Part shown: positions 1 to 6,957 of the stretch, in pieces
Numbering within the stretch: the stretch's first letter is position 1
How the letters are laid out: every line of letters begins with the position of its first letter
From: an uncultured Clostridia bacterium
Lineage (GTDB): Bacteria; Bacillota; Clostridia; TANB77; UBA1234
Direction: 5' to 3'
Assembly: GCA_934132775.1 (NCBI GenBank)
Contig: CAKPAA010000014.1
Span: forward strand, 1-46,608
DNA length: 46,608 nucleotides
Notes under the pieces: model-generated
Seen by the model: the letters and a program-made list of their open reading frames with translations, nothing else
What the model was told of the DNA's origin: nothing
Database searches by the model: none
Made by a program: the position numbers and the translations under genes

Positions 1-7
1 ATGTCTT

Positions 8-22
8 GTTCTCCGTGAGAAC
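8..22. promoter_or_regulatory. Perfect 6-bp dyad near a predicted transcription start
   Basis: GTTCTC, three bases, then GAGAAC form a perfect inverted repeat. It lies just downstream of the minus-strand promoter at 30-58, about where transcription would start. It could be an operator or a short 5' hairpin for a gene beyond the left edge. The target gene is not visible. Confidence 0.35.
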
Positions 23-29
23 AATTAGT

Positions 30-58
30 ATATTAACACCCTATTCGACAAAAGTCAA
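30..58 (-). promoter_or_regulatory. Putative sigma-A promoter reading off the left edge
   Basis: On the minus strand, TTGACT (58-53) and TAATAT (35-30) are 17 bases apart. The -35 fits well and the -10 moderately. It would start transcription near base 23 into a gene outside the window, so the locus after scpA probably begins a new unit. Confidence 0.4.
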
Positions 59-68
59 CATCTTTTTT

Positions 69-98
69 AGGCTTTTTGAAACATTTTTCAAAAGCTTG
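69..98 (-). terminator. Possible terminator after scpA
   Basis: An inverted repeat (GCTTTTTGAAA with TTTCAAAAGC, short loop, one bulge) lies 60-90 bases past the scpA stop. There is no convincing U-run after it on the minus strand, so the call is weak. Confidence 0.3.
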
Positions 99-158
99 AT
101 TTATATATGGTTTCGCGGTTTTATAACTTTGAAATATATTACATTAAATGTAACTTTA

Positions 159-914
159 TTACTTTGCTACCAATTTTATACTTTTTCTTTTAATTTTAGT
201 TACTTTTATGTCTCCAAATAACGTGTTCTGTATTATCTTTATTCTGCTTGATTTTGATAATTCTAATAACCCTAAAAATGCTGTAACTATTTCTTCTTTG
301 CTTTTTTCTTTCGTGTTGAATACTTTATTGAATATAAAAGATGGCGCTTTCCATAACATTTTAAGTATCTCTTTTATTTTGCTCTTAACTGTAACTTTTT
401 CGTTAATTGCTAGTTTTTCTAAGTTTCTTTGTGCATCTATGTTTTTCTTTTCTTGATCTCTTCTAACAAAAGTTGCATACATTTTCGGAATCAATGAGGC
501 ATCATATTGTTTTTCTATTTTCCCTTTCGGTAATTCTATTTTGTCTGGTGATTTATAGCATTTTCCTCCGAATTCACTCATTTTCTGCTTTAATTCCACA
601 GCATTCTCTTTATACTTCTTATATTCTAGTAGCATCTGTACTAAATCTATTTCTTCTTCGTCGTCATCTTCCAAACTAGGTAATAATGATTTTGATTTTA
701 AATATATTAGTCTTGATGCCATTATTATAAACTCACTTGTGATATCTAAATTCATTTCTTGCATCATTTGCAAATAATCAAGATATTGATTTGTTATTTC
801 ATTTATCTTAATATCACATATATCCATTTTGTTTTTTTCAACCAAATGACATAATAAGTCCAATGGTCCTTCAAAGTTTTCCATTTTTACTTGATATTGT
901 GCTGTTAAACTCAA
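159..914 (-). CDS. scpA: Segregation and condensation protein A (ScpA)
   Basis: ScpA is the kleisin subunit of the bacterial SMC-ScpA-ScpB condensin, which compacts and resolves chromosomes. The 251-aa protein has the family N-terminus with FEGPLDLLCHLV at about residues 14-25, the EFIIMASRLIYLKSKSLLP helix near 60-80, and a C-terminal winged-helix segment ending in a hydrophobic and basic tail. The start is TTG: an AAGGAG motif lies about nine bases upstream and the start context is clean. The usual partner scpB is not downstream within the window; the next 158 bases hold no gene on this strand. It follows the purine nucleoside phosphorylase gene after a strong terminator, so it may be transcribed separately, although I see no clear promoter in the 160-base gap. 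Confidence 0.93.
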   Translation of the reverse strand: MSLTAQYQVKMENFEGPLDLLCHLVEKNKMDICDIKINEITNQYLDYLQMMQEMNLDITSEFIIMASRLIYLKSKSLLPSLEDDDEEEIDLVQMLLEYKKYKENAVELKQKMSEFGGKCYKSPDKIELPKGKIEKQYDASLIPKMYATFVRRDQEKKNIDAQRNLEKLAINEKVTVKSKIKEILKMLWKAPSFIFNKVFNTKEKSKEEIVTAFLGLLELSKSSRIKIIQNTLFGDIKVTKIKRKSIKLVAK

Positions 915-1013
915 TTTAATATTCTCCTTCTAATTTTGTACTTCTATTAAATATACATAGGCTCTATTGTAATTACGTGTAAATCGTTTTTGCATATATT
1001 TCTTTAAATAAAA

Positions 1014-1049
1014 TCATAAGGACTGACCAGTATAAAGTCAATCCTTATG
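1014..1049 (-). terminator. Rho-independent terminator after the purine nucleoside phosphorylase gene
   Basis: CATAAGGATTGAC and GTCAGTCCTTATG pair around a 10-base loop (one mismatch), followed on the minus strand by ATTTTATTT. It lies 30 bases after the stop codon at 1077. Confidence 0.8.
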
Positions 1050-1076
1050 TTGAAATAGTTTTCAGTTTTAAACTTT

Positions 1077-1952
1077 TTACATTATCCTTATTATACGCAT
1101 AACTAATCTTTTCAAGTTATTAGCTGCTTTGTCTGCATTTTCGATTACTTCTTCGTGACTTTGAACTATGCCAGCCCCAGTAGCATTTGTTATGCAAGAT
1201 ATTCCTAACACTTCCATTCCCATATGATTAGCTACAATTACTTCTGGAACTGTTGACATTCCAACTGCATCAGCTCCTAATATTTCTAGCATCTTAACCT
1301 CAGCAGGCGTTTCATATTGTGGCCCTGTCATATATGCATATACACCTTCTTTTAATTCTATCTTTGAATTAAAGTCATTTCTAGCCCCAAAAAGTTTATC
1401 CCTTAAATTTATATCGTCTTCGCTATAATCTATGGCCCTCTTTGCTATTTCTCTAAGCCTTAACGAATATGCCTCAGACATATCTGGAAATCTTTCTCCA
1501 AATCCCTCTTCATTTTTTCCTCTCAAAGGAGATATTCCAGCTACATTTATATGGTCTGTTATTAGCATTAAATCTGTTGGCTTTAATTTTTTATTTATTC
1601 CACCTGCAGCATTTGACACTATAAGTTCACGTACTCCCAATAACGCAAAAACTCTTACAGGAAATGTTACATCAGCCAATTCGTATCCTTCATAGTAATG
1701 TAATCTACCTTGCATTATTATCACATCTTTATCATAAATCTTTCCTGCTATTATTTTTCCTTTGTGTCCCGAAACTGTTGGAACATGAAAATGTGGTATT
1801 TCTTCATATGGTATTTCTACCCTTTCATCAATAACCTCATCAGCTAATTCTCCAAGACCAGAACCCAGTATAATTGCAATTCTAGGCTTTATGTTTATTT
1901 TTTCAGAAATATACATTGCAGCTTCCGAAGCACACGATAATACATTTTTCAT
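1077..1952 (-). CDS. punA: Purine nucleoside phosphorylase, trimeric PNP family
   Basis: Phosphorolysis of purine (deoxy)nucleosides to free base and (deoxy)ribose-1-phosphate, for purine salvage in the cytosol. The 291-aa protein shows the phosphate-binding GSGLG (30-34) and SGHKG (61-65), the QGRLHYYEG segment (81-89), SNAAGGIN (113-120), the purine-pocket region YMTGPQYETPAEV and the C-terminal GMSTVPEV...ISCITNATG stretch. It is slightly longer than most members (270-280 aa) because of a charged stretch, SEDDINLRDK onward, around residue 178. GGAGG lies nine bases before the ATG. recX ends 34 bases upstream, so it probably shares the recA-recX transcript. The trimeric family includes guanosine/inosine-specific enzymes; substrate choice is not resolved here. 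Confidence 0.92.
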   Translation of the reverse strand: MKNVLSCASEAAMYISEKINIKPRIAIILGSGLGELADEVIDERVEIPYEEIPHFHVPTVSGHKGKIIAGKIYDKDVIIMQGRLHYYEGYELADVTFPVRVFALLGVRELIVSNAAGGINKKLKPTDLMLITDHINVAGISPLRGKNEEGFGERFPDMSEAYSLRLREIAKRAIDYSEDDINLRDKLFGARNDFNSKIELKEGVYAYMTGPQYETPAEVKMLEILGADAVGMSTVPEVIVANHMGMEVLGISCITNATGAGIVQSHEEVIENADKAANNLKRLVMRIIRIM

Positions 1953-1986
1953 ATTTGCATACCTCCATCATTCTTCTTTTGTTTTC

Positions 1987-2436
1987 TTAATTATTATCCT
2001 CTAAATTTTTATAATTGTCAATTGCGTTTGAAATACTCTTGTATGTATAGCCTTTTCCTTTTAAGTATCTTTTTACTTTTTCAAGCTCCATTGATTGGGC
2101 TTTTTTGTTTAGTAATTGTATCGCAGACTGCTCTTCAAACTCCTCTAATTCTTCTATATTATTATCTATATAAGATTCAATATACTTTTCGTCTATTCCT
2201 CTTCTCATTAAATCCATCTTAATTTCAAGTATAGAAGACTTTTTTAGTTTTAATACATTGTTTATATACTTTTCCACATATTTTATGTCATTTATATATT
2301 CATTTTCGGTTAAATACTCTATGATACTATCTGTATACTCTTCTGTATAAGATAATTGATTACACTTTCTTCTTATCTCCGCTTCTGTTCTTTTCTTGAA
2401 TACTACATATTTCATCAATTTGTCGTCTATAATCAT
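1987..2436 (-). CDS. recX: Regulatory protein RecX
   Basis: RecX modulates RecA filaments. The 149-aa protein has the all-helical three-repeat plan of the family: KRTEAEIRRKC near the N-terminus, then DIKYVEKYI, a middle repeat with MDLMRRGIDEKYIESYI, and a C-terminal repeat with KVKRYLKGKGYTYKSISNAI. The open frame begins at a GTG four codons earlier, but GGAG sits six bases before the ATG at 2436, so that start is chosen. It follows recA by 25 bases, the standard recA-recX pairing, and should be co-transcribed and SOS-induced. Confidence 0.88.
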   Translation of the reverse strand: MIIDDKLMKYVVFKKRTEAEIRRKCNQLSYTEEYTDSIIEYLTENEYINDIKYVEKYINNVLKLKKSSILEIKMDLMRRGIDEKYIESYIDNNIEELEEFEEQSAIQLLNKKAQSMELEKVKRYLKGKGYTYKSISNAIDNYKNLEDNN

Positions 2437-2461
2437 TGTTTTCTCCACACGAATGCAAATT

Positions 2462-3550
2462 TTATTCTTCTTCCGAATCTGCTATTTCCAATTCTTCTGT
2501 TAAACTCTTATCAAACGCTTTATTAAAGTTTTCTCTTACTTTTTCTTCAATTTCGTCTCTTATTGCAGGATTATTTTTTAAATATTGTTTTGCGTTATCT
2601 CTTCCTTGTCCTATTCTTTCTCCCTTATAGCTAAACCAAGCACCCGCTTTTTCAACAATATCTAAGCTTACAGCAACGTCTAATATGTTTCCTTCTTTTG
2701 ATATACCTTCTCCATACATTATATCAAATTCAGCTTCTCTAAATGGAGGAGCCATTTTATTTTTTACTACCTTAACTTTTGTTCTGTTTCCTACCATTTC
2801 GCCATTAACTTTTAGTGTCTCTACTCTCCTTACATCAAGCCTTACAGAAGAATAAAATTTTAGTGCACGTCCACCTGGTGTTACTTCTGGATTGCCAAAC
2901 ATTATTCCAACTTTTTCTCTTAATTGATTTATAAAAATAGCAACCGTATTAGATTTATTTAACACACCTGTCAATTTTCTTAAAGCTTGCGACATAAGTC
3001 TTGCTTGCAATCCAACGTGTGAATCTCCCATATCGCCATCAATTTCTGCCTTAGGCACTAGCGCTGCAACAGAGTCTACAACTATTATATCAATTGCACC
3101 ACTTCTAACCAAAGCCTCTGCAATTTCAAGAGCTTGTTCGCCCGTATCTGGTTGTGATACTACTAATTTGCTTGTGTCAACCCCTAGATTTCTAGCATAT
3201 ATTGGATCTAATGCGTGTTCCGCATCGATAAAAGCTGCCGTTCCACCCATTTTTTGTGCTTCTGCTATCATATGTAAAGCAACAGTTGTTTTACCTGATG
3301 ATTCTGGTCCAAATACTTCTACTATTCTTCCTTTTGGTACTCCGCCTATTCCCAAAGCTATATCTAAGCTTAATGCTCCTGTTGGAATAACATCCACAGA
3401 AACACGTGCGTTCTCTCCTAGCATCATTACAGCGCCTTTTCCAAATTGTTTTTCAATTTGTCCAAGCGCAACTTCCAAAGCTTTCTTTTTTTCTTCATCC
3501 ACAGTTTTTTTATTATCTGTTTGTGTAACATTTTTCTTAGTTTCAGCCAC
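2462..3550 (-). CDS. recA: Recombinase RecA
   Basis: RecA is the strand-exchange ATPase of homologous recombination and the co-protease that triggers LexA self-cleavage. The 362-aa protein has Walker A GPESSGKT (81-88), VDSVAALVPKAEIDGDMGD (L1 region), INQLREKVG and the TPGGRALKFYSSVRLD stretch of L2/motor core, and an acidic C-terminal tail (TEELEIADSEEE). The N-terminus carries an unusually long lysine- and asparagine-rich extension of about 20 residues. The start is GTG with AAGGAGG seven to eight bases upstream. A strong promoter overlapped by an SOS box precedes it (3594-3622). recX follows directly. Confidence 0.98.
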   Translation of the reverse strand: MAETKKNVTQTDNKKTVDEEKKKALEVALGQIEKQFGKGAVMMLGENARVSVDVIPTGALSLDIALGIGGVPKGRIVEVFGPESSGKTTVALHMIAEAQKMGGTAAFIDAEHALDPIYARNLGVDTSKLVVSQPDTGEQALEIAEALVRSGAIDIIVVDSVAALVPKAEIDGDMGDSHVGLQARLMSQALRKLTGVLNKSNTVAIFINQLREKVGIMFGNPEVTPGGRALKFYSSVRLDVRRVETLKVNGEMVGNRTKVKVVKNKMAPPFREAEFDIMYGEGISKEGNILDVAVSLDIVEKAGAWFSYKGERIGQGRDNAKQYLKNNPAIRDEIEEKVRENFNKAFDKSLTEELEIADSEEE

Positions 3551-3593
3551 AATAAAACCTCCTTAATTTCTCTTTCTTTTTTATTTCATTTAA

Positions 3594-3622
3594 ATTCTAG
3601 AACATTTGTTCTTATTTGTCAA
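3594..3622 (-). promoter_or_regulatory. recA promoter
   Basis: On the minus strand, TTGACA (3622-3617), 17 bases, then TAGAAT (3599-3594): a near-consensus sigma-A promoter 44 bases upstream of the recA GTG start. Confidence 0.85.
3599..3612. promoter_or_regulatory. LexA (SOS) box in the recA promoter
   Basis: AGAACATTTGTTCT is a palindrome matching the Firmicutes SOS box core GAAC-N4-GTTC. It lies in the promoter spacer and touches the -10 element, the standard place for LexA repression. LexA itself is not in the window. Confidence 0.85.
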
Positions 3623-3635
3623 GAATAATTAAATT

Positions 3636-5207
3636 TTATTTGCAAAAATTTATTATACTTCTATACGGACTATAATCAGTCCCATTAAATTCTCCCTTAA
3701 CACTCTTATTCGTCAATATTACATTCGCTTCAAAGCATATGCCCATATATGGTAATTCACTTTTATAATACTGTTTAAACTTTTCCATATTGTTTTCATA
3801 CACATCTCCGTCAGATATGCGCATAGTGCTTATTATCTCGTCCATTTTCGTGTCACTATACTTGGCATAATTATATTTGTTGCCTGTTGATACCAAGTCT
3901 TGAATTTTGTATTCATTTTTGATATCCAAAGTAGCTAGTGCTAAATCAAAGTTTCCGTTTTTTATTGCCTCTGTATATGCATTCCAAGCCATTTCAACCA
4001 CAGTAACCTTTATTTGTATTTCACTTAAGTCTTGTTTTATTTGCTTTGCAATAGCTATTTTATCATTGCTTTCTTTGGGAACTATTAAAGTATATGACAA
4101 TGTTTTTCCATTTTTAGTCCAAGACTTGTTTGACTGCTTCCAGCCTGCATTTATAAGCATTTGTTTTGCTTTTTCAACATCATATTCCATACTCGTTGTT
4201 CTGTATTTTGAATTTGATGCTATCGGAATATCTTCTATGTATGCGTTACCTGAAAATATATTAGTAACTATGTTTTCACGATTTATTGCACTTAAAATAG
4301 CCTTTCTTACTGAATTTTCACTTAATGAACTTTTAGTTGTATTTGGTATTATCACATTAAATTTTGAAGATTCAAATATATATGAGTTTACCCCTATAAA
4401 TCCAAATTTTTCTTTCCAATTGTGCATCGTTGTGAAGACCATATCAACCTCAGATGATTTAAATGCCTTTATTGCTTCATTGTATGTAGTATATTTCTTC
4501 ACATCCAAGATCCTTAATCTAGCTTCTGCACCTTTCCACCAATTTTCATTGTATGTAAGTACTAATTCATTATCCTTATTAGAATCATATTTATATGCAC
4601 CTGTTCCAATTGGTCTATTGGCTTTTTCTTCATCATAAATACCATCATTTTTAAAGTAATGCTCTGGTATTATTGGAAAAGTAAGCTTTGATGGCAAATA
4701 AGAATCACTTTCTGTCAAGCTAACGCTTACTGTTTCGTCATCTATAACTTCAACAGCTGAAATGTTACTAACGTTTTCAGCATATTTAGAATCAATTCCA
4801 TTTTCAACAATAGTCATAATTGTGAATTTTACATCATTTGCTGTTAACTTTTGTTCATCGTGAAAATACACATCTTTTCTTATTTTTATAAGCCATGTAA
4901 GTTCATCCTTTTTAGCCCAATTTGTTGCTAGCGAAGATTCAATTTGATTTTCCTCATTATACGATATGAGTGGTTCGTATATAAGTTTCATCATATCATC
5001 CACGTGACTGTTTTTAGTTCTTAACGGATTAAGTGTATCAATTTCTGCTAGTGCAACACTTAACCTGCCTATATTTAGTTTAGAAGTTTCTACGTCGCCA
5101 CTAGATACTTCAATAACATCTTCATTATTTTTCTTTGTCGTTCTAGCCCCAATTATTATTCCAACTAATATTCCTACCATAACGAAGAACAATAACACTT
5201 TTTTCAT
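3636..5207 (-). CDS. Extracellular solute-binding protein, family 5 (oligopeptide type), membrane-anchored
   Basis: Substrate-binding protein of the peptide/nickel ABC-transporter type (SBP_bac_5). In the 523-aa protein one N-terminal hydrophobic segment (VLLFFVMVGILVGIIIG, about residues 5-21) is followed by the family pattern: IDTLNPLRT, KMIYEPLI-like helix, LATNWAKKDELTWLIKIRKDVYFHDE, RPIGTGAYKY, then the C-terminal lobe with NRENIV and AKQMLINAGW. There is no lipobox cysteine, so it looks anchored by an uncleaved helix rather than as a lipoprotein. GAGGAGA precedes the ATG at 5207; an in-frame TTG eight codons upstream lacks a site. No permease or ATPase genes are adjacent, so it is an orphan; ligand unknown. 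It sits between spoVS and recA. Confidence 0.85.
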   Translation of the reverse strand: MKKVLLFFVMVGILVGIIIGARTTKKNNEDVIEVSSGDVETSKLNIGRLSVALAEIDTLNPLRTKNSHVDDMMKLIYEPLISYNEENQIESSLATNWAKKDELTWLIKIRKDVYFHDEQKLTANDVKFTIMTIVENGIDSKYAENVSNISAVEVIDDETVSVSLTESDSYLPSKLTFPIIPEHYFKNDGIYDEEKANRPIGTGAYKYDSNKDNELVLTYNENWWKGAEARLRILDVKKYTTYNEAIKAFKSSEVDMVFTTMHNWKEKFGFIGVNSYIFESSKFNVIIPNTTKSSLSENSVRKAILSAINRENIVTNIFSGNAYIEDIPIASNSKYRTTSMEYDVEKAKQMLINAGWKQSNKSWTKNGKTLSYTLIVPKESNDKIAIAKQIKQDLSEIQIKVTVVEMAWNAYTEAIKNGNFDLALATLDIKNEYKIQDLVSTGNKYNYAKYSDTKMDEIISTMRISDGDVYENNMEKFKQYYKSELPYMGICFEANVILTNKSVKGEFNGTDYSPYRSIINFCK

Positions 5208-5417
5208 ACTTATTTTCTCCTCATAACACAAGCTAATTCTATAATAACAATATCATAAAAGCAAGCAATTATTTTAATTTTCAAAACACAGCAAATTTCA
5301 CTTGTTTCAATTCAGTCTTTTATTTTTATATCCATATAAATAAATGCTCTATCTTTAATTTTTTCTTTATATTTTTATGATAAAGCATACGCAACTTTAA
5401 TTCGAATGGATAGCAAA

Positions 5418-5469
5418 ATACCCTTAAAATTTAGAGTAGAAAAATATCTACAAAAAACTTTAAGGGTAT
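5418..5469 (-). terminator. Terminator after spoVS
   Basis: ATACCCTTAAA and TTTAAGGGTAT form an 11-bp outer stem with an inner GTAGA/TCTAC pairing, followed on the minus strand by TTTTGC. It starts 16 bases after the spoVS stop and ends the rny-ymdB-spoVS block. Confidence 0.75.
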
Positions 5470-5484
5470 AATAATTATTTCTAT

Positions 5485-5745
5485 TTATCTAGGCTCAACG
5501 CAAAGCTTTATGCCAGTTCTTTCTTCGTCATCGATTTTGACTTCTGTAAATGCTGGAATGCAAATCAAATCGACTCCTGATGGTGCTACAAATCCTCTTG
5601 CAATAGCTATTGCCTTTATAGCTTGGTTAAGTGCACCAGCACCTATTGCCTGCATTTCAGCCTTTCCTCTTTCTTTAATAAGTCCTGCTATTGCCCCTGC
5701 TACCGAATTAGGGTTTGATTTTGTTGAAATTTTTAAAATATCCAT
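5485..5745 (-). CDS. spoVS: Stage V sporulation protein S (SpoVS)
   Basis: Small Alba-like nucleic-acid-binding regulator needed for normal late sporulation in Bacillus and conserved in spore formers. The 86-aa protein is full length and strongly conserved: ILKISTKSNPNSVAGAIAG at the N-terminus, then GAGALNQAIKAIAIARG and a C-terminus ending KLCVEPR-type. AGGAGG lies just before the ATG. It lies downstream of ymdB and rny; that neighbourhood (recA, rny, ymdB, spoVS) is a known Firmicutes arrangement, although here the binding-protein gene separates it from recA. Confidence 0.96.
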   Translation of the reverse strand: MDILKISTKSNPNSVAGAIAGLIKERGKAEMQAIGAGALNQAIKAIAIARGFVAPSGVDLICIPAFTEVKIDDEERTGIKLCVEPR

Positions 5746-5871
5746 TTTAGTCCTCCTTAAATTTTTTATTAGTTACTACAATATAAATTATATTAACTTT
5801 TCCAAAAAAATCCAGTGATTTTATTAAAAAACTTAAAGAATCGTTCGCCCTCAATAGCTATATATCAACAA

Positions 5872-6648
5872 TTATAGACTTATTCTTTTTATTTTCGTCA
5901 CTTTTCGACTTTCTTCGTCAATAGTGAATACCACTGCGTTTAGCATATATTCTCCTTGTGCACAAGAATACCTTTCTGGTATTTGAGTTAGAAATCTTTT
6001 TAAAGCAGCAGATGGTTCCATTCCAATTATAGAGTTGACCGGTCCTGTCATACCTATATCTGTTATGTATCCCATTCCTGTTTGATATATTTTTTCGTCT
6101 GCTGTCTGTACGTGTGTGTGTGTGCCGTAAACAATATTTGCTTTCTCTTTTAAATAATATCCTAGCGCTATTTTTTCAGCTGTTGCCTCGGCGTGAAACT
6201 CTACAACAATTATGTCAGCACCATCTTTTTTTAATTTTTCAATTTCTTCATCTGCTTTTTCAAATGGAGAATCAAATGTACCTCCAACATTTACTCTTCC
6301 TATTAAGTCTATTATTCCGACTTTTTTATCTTTACATTTAACAATAGTTGTGCCGTAACCCGGAAGACTATCAGGATAATTAGCTGGCCTTATTAGATTT
6401 TTTTCTTCATCTATAAATGAAAATATGTCCTTTTTTCCCCACGTGTGATTTCCCATAGTTACTACATCTGCACCTGCATCATATAAAGTTTCCAATATGC
6501 TTTTTGTTATTCCCATTCCATCTGCTGAGTTTTCACCATTTACAATTGTTAAGTCAATTTCATTTTTATATTTTATATTCTTTAATTTGTCTTTTATTGC
6601 CTGTACTCCAGGTTTTCCGACAACATCGCCAACTGCCAATATATTCAT
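5872..6648 (-). CDS. ymdB: YmdB-family metallophosphoesterase (cyclic nucleotide phosphodiesterase type)
   Basis: Member of the YmdB/DR1281 family; in Bacillus it has 2',3'-cNMP phosphodiesterase activity and affects biofilm and motility choice. The 258-aa protein shows the whole dinuclear metal site: GDVVG with D8, NGENS with E39 and N40, GNHTW with N67 and H68, VEFHAE with H152 and GTHTHVQ with H177 and H179. Length is normal for the family (about 260). AAGGAG lies before the ATG. It sits downstream of rny, its usual partner, but is separated from it by 309 bases that contain the rny terminator and a separate repeat structure, so it may have its own promoter. Confidence 0.93.
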   Translation of the reverse strand: MNILAVGDVVGKPGVQAIKDKLKNIKYKNEIDLTIVNGENSADGMGITKSILETLYDAGADVVTMGNHTWGKKDIFSFIDEEKNLIRPANYPDSLPGYGTTIVKCKDKKVGIIDLIGRVNVGGTFDSPFEKADEEIEKLKKDGADIIVVEFHAEATAEKIALGYYLKEKANIVYGTHTHVQTADEKIYQTGMGYITDIGMTGPVNSIIGMEPSAALKRFLTQIPERYSCAQGEYMLNAVVFTIDEESRKVTKIKRISL

Positions 6649-6807
6649 TTCATTCTCCTTTCAGCAATTATATTCTTTCCTGCATATTATAATATATTCA
6701 ATTTGCCCTATTTGTCCATATTTATTTTAAATTTATTATCAAAAAAGGCCGAAACGTCAGAAAAACATCCATACTAAATTATAATTTTCTAAGTAATATC
6801 GATATTT

Positions 6808-6849
6808 AAAGTGCAATTTTTGCACTTTAGACATAGAAAATTGCACTTT
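6808..6849. repeat. Triple AAAGTGCA/TGCACTTT inverted repeat
   Basis: Three copies of one 8-mer in alternating orientation: AAAGTGCA, TGCACTTT and TGCACTTT. The first two form a perfect dyad with a five-base centre; the first and third also make a perfect 13-bp stem (AAAGTGCAATTTT with AAAATTGCACTTT). On the plus strand a T-rich run follows. It may be an operator with two overlapping dyads, a switchable RNA hairpin in the ymdB leader, or a terminator. Confidence 0.55.
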
Positions 6850-6912
6850 ATTTTTATTCGTTTAGTAATATGTACCTCAGTTACATTTTTTCGCTGATTA
6901 ACTAACGACATT

Positions 6913-6950
6913 AAAAAACGAACCTAAATTTTAACATCTAGATTCGTTTT
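6913..6950 (-). terminator. Terminator after rny
   Basis: On the minus strand AAACGAATCTA pairs with TTAGGTTCGTTT around a short AT loop, followed by TTTTTT. It lies eight bases past the rny stop. Confidence 0.85.
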
Positions 6951-6957
6951 ATTCTAA

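Larger units (their letters stand above)
6649..6957. other. 309-bp intergenic stretch between rny and ymdB
   Basis: No gene seen. It holds the rny terminator (6916-6949), the TGCACTTT repeat structure (6808-6849), and an AT-rich ymdB leader. I find no convincing sigma-A promoter for ymdB. Confidence 0.6.

Noticed and set aside
3168..3566. Plus-strand ORF of 132 aa opposite recA
   Set aside because: Shadow of the recA coding frame: no ribosome binding site, no family resemblance, and recA is certain.
3907..4638. Plus-strand ORF of 243 aa opposite the binding-protein gene
   Set aside because: Long only because AT-rich coding DNA leaves its antisense frame open; no start signal, and the opposite frame has a clear family match.
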